Positions 24,762 to 34,218 of a DNA stretch of 64,000 bases are shown here, in pieces. The notes beneath the pieces were generated by a model that saw only the letters and a program-made list of their open reading frames with translations, had not been told where the DNA came from and ran no database searches. Numbering within the stretch: the first letter of the stretch is position 1; each line of letters opens with the position of its first letter. This DNA comes from Nitrospira sp. GTDB taxonomy: Bacteria; Nitrospirota; Nitrospiria; Nitrospirales; Nitrospiraceae. The stretch is from positions 62,001 to 126,000 of the forward strand of contig VOPR01000033.1 of NCBI GenBank assembly GCA_009594995.1, written 5' to 3'. The position numbers were made by a program, and so were the translations under genes.

Positions 24762-25951
24762 GCCGCCATCGACTCACAAAGGACCGGTGCACAGGCTTGC
24801 CAGATCTCTGCACGTGAGCTCTCGCCTGCCTCCGTACCGGAGCCGTCATCAAAAAACGCTCCCCATCGATCCATACGACTCCTCCAGAGAGTCCACTCGG
24901 CAGCCGCATGACGCTGGTTGTCGCACACGAGCGCGACACTCTCCTTGATCGGCCAGCATTGAGGATGCGCGTGTGTGGCATGTTGATAGATCCAATGCCC
25001 TTCGCCATAAGGGCCGGTTTCGTGTACACGGGCACGTGAAAAGTAGAACCCCAGCGCGCGGGTGCCCACCAACGTGCCGAGATGAAGCGGACCCGTATCG
25101 GCGCCAACGATCCAGTTGCATTTCTGAAGCAGGCACATCAACTGCGAGATGTTCGTGCGACCGGTCGCATCCCATACACGACCGTGAAGTAACGTGGGCA
25201 GTGAGTCGAGGATTGCCTGCGCGCTTTCCCGTTCCACTCCACTCCCGATCAGAACGACCTGTCCCTCCTCTGTCTGTGCCAGGAACTCACGAATCCATTG
25301 GCTCCAGACAACCGGGGCCACACAACGATCCGCTTCCCCTGCTCCCGTCGCCAATGCAACCCAAAGTCCCCGACGCTCGCCGATCTCGGCAAGATCTCCC
25401 GGGAGTTCTACGGTTGGTGGGACAGACAACGGCGCCTGTCCTCGCGGCCGGACTCCACACATGCCGCACCAGGCGTCAGCAAGATGCACGCGATTGGCGC
25501 CCCGTTCTTTGGCGACCTGGCGGAGATGCTGCGCCCAGGGACGCATGCGCGCCTCAATGTGGTTCTGATCGGTTTCGCGAGAGGAAGGGCATGAAAACAG
25601 CTGCGACAGAAGGTGGCTTCGCTCGTGCTGATTCAGCGGATACACCCGCTCATAGGTCGTGTCGCCGAGAGACGTGAGATAGGTCTGAATGGCCTGCAGG
25701 GTGTCAGTCGGATTCTCTTGCCATCGATCGGCCCAGGCACGCCACTGTCTCCCGTCCCAGGGAATGACGCGGCCGAGGTGACGAGCTCCGCCAAGGACCG
25801 CCGTCAAAGGTGTCGCACAGACGACGTCCAACGTCCGTTCCGGGTAGACCTCCTGCAACGCCTCGATCGCAGGAAGCGTTTGAACCAGATCGCCCAACCG
25901 GGCCAACTGAATCAACAGGTCTCGGTGTTTCGGTAAGGACTCATGCGGCAT
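24758..25951 (-). CDS. GT9 (heptosyltransferase-type) glycosyltransferase
   Basis: The 397-residue protein has the GT9 layout: LLIQLARLGDLVQTLPAIEAL near residue 12, TLDVVCATPLTAVLGGA, an internal LWVALATGAGEADRCVAPVV where other members have VQVGA, and IVGADTGPLHLGTLVGTRAL with ETGPYGEGHW for the donor sugar. The ATG at 25951 is chosen because the long frame (open to 26056) only mirrors the upstream gene's coding sequence. It overlaps the end of the 2182-codon gene by 11 bases and the next gene by 4. It is a diverged paralogue of the GT9 protein at 21.3-22.9 kb. Family members use heptose nucleotides. Confidence 0.85.
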   Translation of the reverse strand: MPHESLPKHRDLLIQLARLGDLVQTLPAIEALQEVYPERTLDVVCATPLTAVLGGARHLGRVIPWDGRQWRAWADRWQENPTDTLQAIQTYLTSLGDTTYERVYPLNQHERSHLLSQLFSCPSSRETDQNHIEARMRPWAQHLRQVAKERGANRVHLADAWCGMCGVRPRGQAPLSVPPTVELPGDLAEIGERRGLWVALATGAGEADRCVAPVVWSQWIREFLAQTEEGQVVLIGSGVERESAQAILDSLPTLLHGRVWDATGRTNISQLMCLLQKCNWIVGADTGPLHLGTLVGTRALGFYFSRARVHETGPYGEGHWIYQHATHAHPQCWPIKESVALVCDNQRHAAAEWTLWRSRMDRWGAFFDDGSGTEAGESSRAEIWQACAPVLCESMAA

Positions 25952-28900
25952 GGTTCGGCACCAGGCGTTCTGATTCCGCCAGTTGTTTTGCCAATTCGTC
26001 CATGCCCTCGAACGTCGGAACCATGGCGCGCAACCAGTCGTATTCCCGCCGCGCATCTGCTCGTCGCCCTGCTCTTAACAGTACCCCAGCCAGTGCAAAT
26101 CGCATAGCAATATTGCCCGGATTGCGGGCCACAAATGAGGCGAGCCGCGCTGCGAGCGCCTCCCAACGTTGCAACATCGTGCCGCATTTGAGCAGCCAGT
26201 GCATGCATTCTTCATCATCGGGCTCATCGGCGCAGAGAGCGATCAATTGTGACCAGGCGGCCTCAGCTCGGTTTCCGCCCATCGCCGCCATGACCAGACC
26301 GAGCGACGCTTTGCGCTTGTTCGCCCCTGACTGCTTAGCCCGTTCAAACGCCTGCTCCGCATCGTGATAGGCATTGAGTTGCATGGCGAGAATGCCTCGC
26401 AGGAGCCACCCCTCCCCGTGTGACGATTCAGCCTGCAGCAACGCGGTCACATGACCATCCGCCTCTTGGATCGCGCCCATTTCCAAGGCCTGTTTCGCCA
26501 AGGCCAACCGAGCTTCAGGGTCATTTTTCAGCGGAAGCACTCGCTTCCAGAATGGAAGCGCCAATTCCGGATGGCCGATGCTTTCGCTCAGCATGGCTCC
26601 CCAACGAAGGATCCAGGCATCGGCCGGCCACTTCTCGATTTGTTTGAGCAGAGAGACGATCTTCTCCTGATCCTTCGCGGCTGTCGCGCGCTGCACGTCG
26701 GCGACCAGGGCCCGTTCTGCCTTCACGGCCGGATCGGTGATGAGGTAGAGCGTGTATCCGAGGATGCCGTCATTGAGACGTGTGTGCACCGAATAGCCAT
26801 CGTCAAAGTGCAGCCGGTCCTCGTCTGTAATCCACCACGACTTGCCCCAGCGCTCGCGGAAACGTGTGGTGTTCTCTTCCTCGTGCGTTTTCCGTCCGGG
26901 CGTCCGGCTTTCCAGATGAATGACCGTGCTGTGGGGCTGGTAGACGATTTTCCAGTTCTTTTCACGGATTTTGAGACAAAGATCGACGTCTTCAAATCCG
27001 TTCCTGTAGCCCTCGTCGAATCCCCCCACTTGCGCGAATACCTGCCGTCGGATGAGCATGCAGGCCGCGGTCACGCACTGCAGCTCACGGCGGCGGGAGA
27101 CGAAGGGCGCGTCTGCCGGCACACCCGGATACATATGGTAGGGCATCAAGAACTCACGCGAGAACGCGACCCCCGCATGCTGGACCGTCTTGTCTTCGTA
27201 CAAGAGTTTGCTTCCCACCACCGCCACATCGGAGTGAGTCTTCACCTCGTCGACGAGTGCGCTGAGCCACCCGGCTTGTGGAATCGTGTCGTTGTTAAGG
27301 AACACGAGGTATTCGCCCTTGGCTGCCTGAGCCCCCTGGTTGCAGGCCTTGGCAAAACCGAGGTTCTCGTCGTTCGTGATGATCTTCACGTCGCCGCCAA
27401 GCCCGGCGAGAAACGCCGGGGTTTCGTCCGTCGAGTGATTGTCCACCACGATGACTTCGTAGGAGACGCCTTGCGTGACTTCTGCCAAAGCGGTCAAACA
27501 CTGCGTGGTGAGCGCCAGGTTGTTCCACACCGGGATGATGATGGAACAGTCGAAGGTTTTGGCCTTCGCGTCGGATCGCATTCCTTCTATTTTTTTCTGC
27601 TGGGCCGCCAGAACTCCGGCCACCCGCTCCGCATAGGGTCGGTATTTTCTGTAGATAATCTCTGTCGTGCGCCGATACGTGTCGCTGGTGCTGCTCGTCA
27701 TTGACGAGCCATCACGACGCCACGTGAAGGCCGCGGTGGTGTGCTTGATGTGGCGGAAGGGATACAGCGTCGCCATTCGAATCCAGAGATCCCAGTCTTC
27801 GTGCGCAAACAGTGATTCGTCGAAATACCCCACTTGATCGAGGAGACTTCTTTCGTGCATCACGCACAGCACAGGAAAATAATTGCAAAGCAGCAGATCG
27901 ATGCAGTTGAAGTCGTGCGAATACGGAATATCCCGTCCTGTGACGACATATTCCTCACCCTGCCGCACCTCATGGACGCGCCAGGCATCCGTATAAGCGA
28001 CCTTGTGCTCCCCGCTTTGGAGGGCGGCGACCAGGGTCTCCAGATGATCCGGAAGGTAGGTGTCGTCGTCGTCGAGATAGGCGATATAGGTGCCTTTGGC
28101 CGCCCGGAGTCCCGTATTGCGGGCCGCTGCCAGTCCACGGTTGTGATCGTGGCGGATCGTGGTGATACGCCCGTCCTTGTTCAGCGGCGCAACCACCTCG
28201 CTCACATCGGTCGTGCCGTCGTTGACGACGATGATCTCAAAATCCTGGTAGCTCTGGGTCAATACGCTGGTGAGAGCGACCTGCAGCCTGTCCGGCCGAT
28301 TATAGGTGGGCACAATAACGGAGACCGTCGGCGGGCGCGTAAACGAGGGCACGGGAGAGGCCCCACGTCTCTGGCACGCCCAGATCTGATAGATGGGAAC
28401 GAGCTTCAGTTTAGTGAAGTCAGCCGGGGTCGGCGCAGGGATATACCGTAGCGAGGGAAGTTCGCAGTGCACCCGTTCCAGGCCGAGTTCGCAGAATCCT
28501 TGCGACGTAAAGATGCCGCGCAGTTGCGCTTCCGTGACCCAATCTTCGACCGGCTGACAGGGAGGCGCGATCGTCTTCCACTGTTCCCACATCTCCCCGC
28601 GGGGTGTCGTTAGAATGACATAGCCATCCGGCTTTAACAGTGTGGCCAATTCTGCGACAAAGCCTTCCTTCCGGCCGTGCGGAATATGTTCGATGACTTC
28701 AGAACAGAGGATGACATCGTAGGGAGCAAAATCGGGTCGGCTGAGCACGCTCTGGGCGGTGCCCGCTTCGAATCGCAGATGCGGAAACAACCGCCGCGCG
28801 TGCTCGATGACGCCGGCCACCGGTTCGATGCCTTCACATGTGCCATAGGCCGTCGCCAAATTGGTCAGCCAACCTCGTCCGCAGCCGACATCCAAGATGC

Positions 28901-31900
28901 GCAGTTGCCGTTCTGGGTCTGCCTGACGTACGCGACGGAGGAGATATTCCAGAAACGCGGCGATCTTGCTCCAACGGGCGGCTTCATCCTGGTTGGGGGC
29001 AGCTGATGACCAGCCTCGACTGTTGACGAACATGTCGACGTAAAACTGATCCTGCTGCTTCTGCTCTTGAGGCGTCGGCGCGGAATTCGGTAGGGCCTGG
29101 CGGCCTGCCGAGCCTAACGGTGCTTGGTTGAACCCGTCCATCACGACCCCTTTCGTTTCGACCTGTCGCCTTGAAGCGGGCGATGCTTCGGAAGTTCCTG
29201 CTTGCGCCAAGAGGCGGCGGAATTGTTCACGGAGTGCATCCCGCCGCTGAGCGATAGAGACTGGTGTGGCAAAGGAATGAGAAACCGGCCGCCCTTCGAC
29301 CAATGCGTCCCAGGCCGTCAATACGTTCGTCCAGTCATGCGACTGCGCCCAATGCTCTTTTCCAAGTCGTCCGAGCTCCGCGCAGAACTCCGGATGATTC
29401 TTCAGCAGCCGTACTGCCGAGGCGAATTGCGACAGTGGCAGGACTAATCCACCCGCGTGCTCAGCCGCCGTTCCACAATCCGGCGTGGCGAGCCAGGGCC
29501 GGCCGAGGCTCATGGCTTCCAACAAACACAGAGGAGAGACCTCCGCATGTGACGCAAGCACCACGAGATCTGCCGCTGCCAGCGCTGAAGCCACATCAGT
29601 GGGGTTCAGGCCTGCAAGCAGCCGGACATCGGGCCTTCTCGACAGGTGGACCTTCACGTCTTCGACGTACTCGGTTTCATGCGTGTCATTGCCGATCAGA
29701 ACCAGCTGCATCCCTTCCGGCAGATGGTCGAGGGCATCGAGCAATCCCGGATGATTTTTGACCTTATAGAGGTTGGCGAGATGGACCACCAGAAACGTGT
29801 CGCGGGCAATCCCGTAGCGCTGCCTGAAATCGTCGTTCGGTGCGAGTGCCGTCGTGCCGTTCGGAATGACGCAGGTTGGAATCCGGCGTTCCTGAAAGAA
29901 CCGCTCGTCGTATCCATTGCCGCCGAAGGTGACGACCGCGTGTACCCGCTGCCCCAGTTGCGACAACATAGTGCGACCCTGCTCGCTCCCCTGCAACGCC
30001 TCATCGATTTCTTTGTTGATGGTGGGTTGCAGAATGAATCGAGTGGGACAGTCTTTGGGAATCGTAAGTGCCGCATAAAACATCAGGTGCAGCGGGGCGC
30101 CCAGGAGGATGCAGGCGCCGTACTGCCCCGATTCAAGCAACCGTTTCACTTCCAGCATGGAATAGGGGCTGGTGGTTTCAAAATCGCTGGGAAAGGTGAG
30201 GTCGATGATGGGAATGCCACGATGAGATTTCGTCTTGCGCTCAGGGAGCGAATAGGTCGCCACCTCGACCACATGTCCTCGCGACTGCAGGCCGAGGGCC
30301 AAGCTCTCTGCCACCTTCTCCACCCCGCCGACGGAAGGCCAAAAATACGGGGTGACGATGAGGATTCGGGAGGCAATATTTTTCCGAGGCTGCGGCGCCT
30401 GGGCTGCGCTCTGAACTGTCCGGGGCTCCGACGTCTTCCCGATCGATGGTTCCGCTGCCCAACGGACATCCGAAGGAGTCAGGGGTGTATTCGCCACCGG
30501 AGTTGCGCGGCAGGTCGAATCATAGGGCTGACTCACCGGTGGATTGTCACGGAACAACCGGGAGAAGACGTCCAGCTCTTTCAGGACATAGGCTCGCGCA
30601 TCCTTTTCGCGATCGACCGATCGAGGGCCTTCGATGATTCCATGTGTGGCGCCAAGCAACGCAAACAGCGCAAGAAGATCTCCGGTTGCTCGAAACTGCT
30701 CGGCCTTGCTGCGAATGTCGGAAGTCAGAGTGTTCCACTCCCGGATGTCCTTTTCATACATCGTCTTATACCGACGATAGATGGTCTCCGGGGTATACAG
30801 AGTCCCATGCCGGCCCAGGACATCCGGATGCAGCACCCAACGCACGCCACGTTCACCCATCTGTTCGAGCAGGTTCATCTCACTCGCCTTCACATTCTGG
30901 AAAGCGAAGGGCTTCATGGCCGCCGTACGATAAATCTTGATGCCTTGTATGGGACAGGCGCGATCCTCATCGTAGAGATGAAAACAGATCATGCCCACCT
31001 CGGCAGGTGCCCGCCGCATCATGCCGACCATTCTGGCCGCCGCGTCGGGATTAAGGATCATGTCTTCATCCACCTGGATAAAGAACTCGGTGCGACAGTC
31101 CGTGATCATGCGTTGCGCCGCCGCGCTGAATGGCGCGACATTGCGGATGATCTCGACATGGAATGGACCGCCTTGCTGAGCATCCACGGCCGCCTTACAG
31201 GCAGGATACGCCGGATCGTCGACCGTGAGGATATAGATGGTCGTGTCGATGTGGTCTGAGGGTTCTCTACGATGCTGGTCGATAGCTGGAACGATCTGGC
31301 CGGCCTGTTCCGCGCCTGGTTTCGGAGAAGAAAACGCGTAAGCAGCACCGGTCTCATGGACTCCGTACACAGGCTTGGTGCTCGACTCGATCCAGGTAAG
31401 CGTGTCGGCCAAACGTCGTTCGCTGGTGTGATAGGCTCGCAATTTGTGCTGGGCGTTATGGGCCAGTCGCTTCGCCAATGAGTCATCAGTCAGTAGGCGG
31501 TCCAAAACTTCCGCCAGCGAATCAGGCCGACTTGGGGAAAAATAAAGAATCTCCTCCCCTTCGACAAACAGACCGTTGTTCATCGGATGTTCCGGCACGG
31601 CATAGGACACCATCGGCCGGCCGGCGGCGATCCCTTCAAATACCCGACCACCAAAGAATCTCGCCAGGCTCGGCAGGTTGACGATCGCCGCCCATTGCGG
31701 CAATTGGTTCATCCACTCCCGAAACTCTCCTTCGCGCACCTCCTGCAACATCTTCGTGTAGTGCGCCAGTTCTTCGGCAGGCATGCCCGCAGGTGTGGTC
31801 AACCGTTGGATGGCCGACGACTGTAGCCGATCGAACAGTTGCTGAAACATCGTCGGCGCCGACGGCCGGGCAAAGGTGAGACAAGACTTCAGTGCGTGAT

Positions 31901-32489
31901 GATTGATCCATTGCTCACGGGGACCATAGGGGACGCCGTGAAAGACGCCGACCCGGTGAACGGCAGGCTTTGACAGGGTGCTGACAAATCGTTCAGGCAC
32001 CATCGGCGGCCACCACAGCGCCGGAACGCCTGTGTGCGCAGTGGTTGGCTCCACGTCGCATTCGTCCGGAACGAGCACGTGGGTCAATGCACGAACCTGT
32101 TGTTCAACCAATCCCTGCCGCGCACGAAGATGAGGGGCCCAGGCGTAATCCTCTTCGCTATACTGCAAGGATTCCATGATGATGCCGACCCGGATCGGCG
32201 CCAATTCACTCAGCCATTGTAAAATCGCGTCATCGAGAGGCGCGTGAACCAGCCACACCCACACCTGGTCGAACCGTTGGCCGGAGACCATCCGCTTCAT
32301 GTGTGCGAGCCAGGTCTTGCTGGAATACGGCGCGTCGGCGATCAACGGCAGCGTGACACATTCCACCCCGCTCGCCCGCAACCCTTCAGCGACGCCGAAA
32401 CAGGCCGGATACGTCCAAGCGCGAGCTTGCTTCCACGTTGGAAACTCCAACTGCAGGAGAAGGATTCTCGTGGGTGGACGTGGTGTCAT
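25941..32489 (-). CDS. Giant 2182-residue multi-domain glycosyltransferase/methyltransferase
   Basis: One uninterrupted frame encodes at least six enzymatic modules and a repeat tail. About 1-385: CgeB-like GT-B, with GGRVFEGIAAGRPMVSY. About 415-580: GT2-like fold, with EFFIQVDEDMILNPDAA. About 705-1065: GT4, with VTPYFWPSVGGVEKVAES and SPLCLLEAMSLGRPWLAT. About 1170-1330: SAM methyltransferase, with RILDVGCGRGWLTNLA. About 1386-1635: GT2, with SVIVPTYNRPDRLQ and AYLDDDDTYLP. About 1645-1880: second GT2, with SIIIPVWNNLALTTQ and FLNNDTIPQAGW. About 1910-2182: TPR-like helical repeats. It probably builds several linkages of one glycan on a scaffold, adding a methyl group on the way. The start has no close rival. 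The next gene overlaps its end by 11 bases. Confidence 0.88.
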   Translation of the reverse strand: MTPRPPTRILLLQLEFPTWKQARAWTYPACFGVAEGLRASGVECVTLPLIADAPYSSKTWLAHMKRMVSGQRFDQVWVWLVHAPLDDAILQWLSELAPIRVGIIMESLQYSEEDYAWAPHLRARQGLVEQQVRALTHVLVPDECDVEPTTAHTGVPALWWPPMVPERFVSTLSKPAVHRVGVFHGVPYGPREQWINHHALKSCLTFARPSAPTMFQQLFDRLQSSAIQRLTTPAGMPAEELAHYTKMLQEVREGEFREWMNQLPQWAAIVNLPSLARFFGGRVFEGIAAGRPMVSYAVPEHPMNNGLFVEGEEILYFSPSRPDSLAEVLDRLLTDDSLAKRLAHNAQHKLRAYHTSERRLADTLTWIESSTKPVYGVHETGAAYAFSSPKPGAEQAGQIVPAIDQHRREPSDHIDTTIYILTVDDPAYPACKAAVDAQQGGPFHVEIIRNVAPFSAAAQRMITDCRTEFFIQVDEDMILNPDAAARMVGMMRRAPAEVGMICFHLYDEDRACPIQGIKIYRTAAMKPFAFQNVKASEMNLLEQMGERGVRWVLHPDVLGRHGTLYTPETIYRRYKTMYEKDIREWNTLTSDIRSKAEQFRATGDLLALFALLGATHGIIEGPRSVDREKDARAYVLKELDVFSRLFRDNPPVSQPYDSTCRATPVANTPLTPSDVRWAAEPSIGKTSEPRTVQSAAQAPQPRKNIASRILIVTPYFWPSVGGVEKVAESLALGLQSRGHVVEVATYSLPERKTKSHRGIPIIDLTFPSDFETTSPYSMLEVKRLLESGQYGACILLGAPLHLMFYAALTIPKDCPTRFILQPTINKEIDEALQGSEQGRTMLSQLGQRVHAVVTFGGNGYDERFFQERRIPTCVIPNGTTALAPNDDFRQRYGIARDTFLVVHLANLYKVKNHPGLLDALDHLPEGMQLVLIGNDTHETEYVEDVKVHLSRRPDVRLLAGLNPTDVASALAAADLVVLASHAEVSPLCLLEAMSLGRPWLATPDCGTAAEHAGGLVLPLSQFASAVRLLKNHPEFCAELGRLGKEHWAQSHDWTNVLTAWDALVEGRPVSHSFATPVSIAQRRDALREQFRRLLAQAGTSEASPASRRQVETKGVVMDGFNQAPLGSAGRQALPNSAPTPQEQKQQDQFYVDMFVNSRGWSSAAPNQDEAARWSKIAAFLEYLLRRVRQADPERQLRILDVGCGRGWLTNLATAYGTCEGIEPVAGVIEHARRLFPHLRFEAGTAQSVLSRPDFAPYDVILCSEVIEHIPHGRKEGFVAELATLLKPDGYVILTTPRGEMWEQWKTIAPPCQPVEDWVTEAQLRGIFTSQGFCELGLERVHCELPSLRYIPAPTPADFTKLKLVPIYQIWACQRRGASPVPSFTRPPTVSVIVPTYNRPDRLQVALTSVLTQSYQDFEIIVVNDGTTDVSEVVAPLNKDGRITTIRHDHNRGLAAARNTGLRAAKGTYIAYLDDDDTYLPDHLETLVAALQSGEHKVAYTDAWRVHEVRQGEEYVVTGRDIPYSHDFNCIDLLLCNYFPVLCVMHERSLLDQVGYFDESLFAHEDWDLWIRMATLYPFRHIKHTTAAFTWRRDGSSMTSSTSDTYRRTTEIIYRKYRPYAERVAGVLAAQQKKIEGMRSDAKAKTFDCSIIIPVWNNLALTTQCLTALAEVTQGVSYEVIVVDNHSTDETPAFLAGLGGDVKIITNDENLGFAKACNQGAQAAKGEYLVFLNNDTIPQAGWLSALVDEVKTHSDVAVVGSKLLYEDKTVQHAGVAFSREFLMPYHMYPGVPADAPFVSRRRELQCVTAACMLIRRQVFAQVGGFDEGYRNGFEDVDLCLKIREKNWKIVYQPHSTVIHLESRTPGRKTHEEENTTRFRERWGKSWWITDEDRLHFDDGYSVHTRLNDGILGYTLYLITDPAVKAERALVADVQRATAAKDQEKIVSLLKQIEKWPADAWILRWGAMLSESIGHPELALPFWKRVLPLKNDPEARLALAKQALEMGAIQEADGHVTALLQAESSHGEGWLLRGILAMQLNAYHDAEQAFERAKQSGANKRKASLGLVMAAMGGNRAEAAWSQLIALCADEPDDEECMHWLLKCGTMLQRWEALAARLASFVARNPGNIAMRFALAGVLLRAGRRADARREYDWLRAMVPTFEGMDELAKQLAESERLVPNHAA

Positions 32490-32519
32490 GATGCGTCGGA
32501 TGCCTTTCTGCTCCGGTAA

Positions 32520-34145
32520 CTAGCCGTTGGGGTTGCTAGGATGGCCGAAATGTCCGGCCGGTGCCGCTGCCGGTCTCGAGGTAGAGGCGATGGTCAACAG
32601 CGGCGCCGCGCTGCTCGAGCCGGTCGGACCGACTCCCACGGACTGCGCGCTCATGGCCGGTTCCTGAATGCGACCGAAGGCCCCGTCTCCCAGACTGATA
32701 AGCTGCTCCTGCGATGCCCGCCCCGAAGCAGCGAAGATCTTTTTAGAAAGGAGGCGCGCCACACGGACCAGCATGAGCGATCCGCCGATGACGCCGTGTT
32801 TTTGCAGCATGGGAATCCAACGCCAGGGGGCGGAGTAGATGCTCACAAAGCCTTCGTTCTGGAGGTCGATCAGGTCATTAGGCGTCAACTCCCCCACCGT
32901 GGTCACGGCCGATCCATAGCGCCGGTATTCGGAGAAATCCTGCGTCATCAGCCGCACGCCCTTCTCGCCGTTCACCGCCAGTTTGTGAAACTCGGTCCCG
33001 GGATAGGGCACCGCAATGGCAAAGTTCGCCTGCTTGACTTCCCTGGCCTGCCGCAGGAATTTCAAGGTCGCCCGGACGGTTTCTCTGGTTTCTCCCGGCA
33101 ATCCGATCATCACGGAGTTCAAGGCTTCGACTCCGTACTTGTTGCAGATCCCGTTCGCTTTCACGTAGTGCTCCAGCGGAACCTGTTTTTTCATCGTTCT
33201 TCGAATTTCGGGGTCGACCGTTTCAAGTCCGAACGACAGGCGGATGAGGCCGCTCTTGACCAAGCGGGCAATCACGTCTTCCTCAACAAGATTCGCTCTG
33301 GTGCTACCTTCGAATGTAATCTGCAGCCCTTCCTGATCAATGAGGTCGCAGATCTCCAGAATGTGGTCTTTCCAGAGCGTCATCACATCGTCGACGATAT
33401 AGAAGTGCCGGGTGCCGAACATCTCCACGACCTGCTTCATTTCATTCACGACCGATCGCGGAGAGCGCACACGCATTTCGGTGGTCTTGAGCGCTTCCGA
33501 GGCGCAGAAGATACATTTCCAGGGACAGCCACGCATGGTTTGAATCGACGTGAACGGCAGACGTCCGCGGAGCGTCCCGAGCTTGTACTGAGACATCGGC
33601 AGTCGATGCCGTGCCGGGATCGGCAGGGCGTCGAGATTCGTGATGTCGGCGGGCTGACCGGTTGAGACCACCTCGCCGTTCCGGCGATAGATGATCCCGG
33701 CGACCGCAGACAAATCCTTATGCTGTTCATAGGCGTTCAGGAATTGCGGCCAGGACTCTTCCGCCTCCCCGATGAAGGCATAGTCGAAGCAGCTCAGCAG
33801 CGCCTGCTCCTTCATGATGGTGATATGAGGACCGCCGACCGCGATGGGGATATCCGGCGCCAGCCGTTTGATGCCTTCCGCGACGGTTTTACTGAGATGG
33901 AAAAAGGGGCTCGTCGCCGTAAAACCGATGAGGTCCGGCTTCATCGCCACTGCTCGCTGGACCATCTCGTCCAACGGAACCTGCTCGGATTCACCGTCGA
34001 GGATCGTCACGTTGTGTCCGTGGCGTTCGGCAATGGCGGCCAGCAGTGCCAGGTTCAGCGGTGGCCAGGTCGAATTCCGGCGGGCGAAGTGGCCGAAGAG
34101 TCCATAGGCACCGGTCCATGTGGGATACAGCAACAACACGTTCAT
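32520..34145 (-). CDS. B12-binding radical SAM protein
   Basis: The 541-residue protein has an N-terminal cobalamin-binding domain (about 1-140, MNVLLLYPTWTGAYG, then GFTATSPFFHLSKTVAEG and VGGPHITIM). A radical SAM core follows (about 190-430), with the Fe-S ligating CxxxCxxC in MRGCPWKCIFCASEALK. The C-terminal ~70 residues are Ser/Ala/Pro-rich and look disordered. Related enzymes carry out methylations or rearrangements on unactivated carbons, or couple groups in sugar and lipid pathways; the class does not give a single reaction. GAGGTG lies before the ATG at 34145. The mega-glycosyltransferase follows after 30 bases, so substrate may be a sugar or sugar-linked intermediate. Confidence 0.85.
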   Translation of the reverse strand: MNVLLLYPTWTGAYGLFGHFARRNSTWPPLNLALLAAIAERHGHNVTILDGESEQVPLDEMVQRAVAMKPDLIGFTATSPFFHLSKTVAEGIKRLAPDIPIAVGGPHITIMKEQALLSCFDYAFIGEAEESWPQFLNAYEQHKDLSAVAGIIYRRNGEVVSTGQPADITNLDALPIPARHRLPMSQYKLGTLRGRLPFTSIQTMRGCPWKCIFCASEALKTTEMRVRSPRSVVNEMKQVVEMFGTRHFYIVDDVMTLWKDHILEICDLIDQEGLQITFEGSTRANLVEEDVIARLVKSGLIRLSFGLETVDPEIRRTMKKQVPLEHYVKANGICNKYGVEALNSVMIGLPGETRETVRATLKFLRQAREVKQANFAIAVPYPGTEFHKLAVNGEKGVRLMTQDFSEYRRYGSAVTTVGELTPNDLIDLQNEGFVSIYSAPWRWIPMLQKHGVIGGSLMLVRVARLLSKKIFAASGRASQEQLISLGDGAFGRIQEPAMSAQSVGVGPTGSSSAAPLLTIASTSRPAAAPAGHFGHPSNPNG

Positions 34146-34218
34146 AGATCACCTCATGTGAGCGACTACAGACCCATCACCAATCAATCCAGCCCGACAC
34201 ATCGCGACGAACAATCCA

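Noticed and set aside
26451..27704. 417-codon plus-strand frame inside the giant gene
   Set aside because: Shadow of the GT2/TPR coding sequence; no ribosome binding site.
29646..31259. 537-codon plus-strand frame inside the giant gene
   Set aside because: Complementary to a gene with clear domains; His/Arg-rich product without family motifs.
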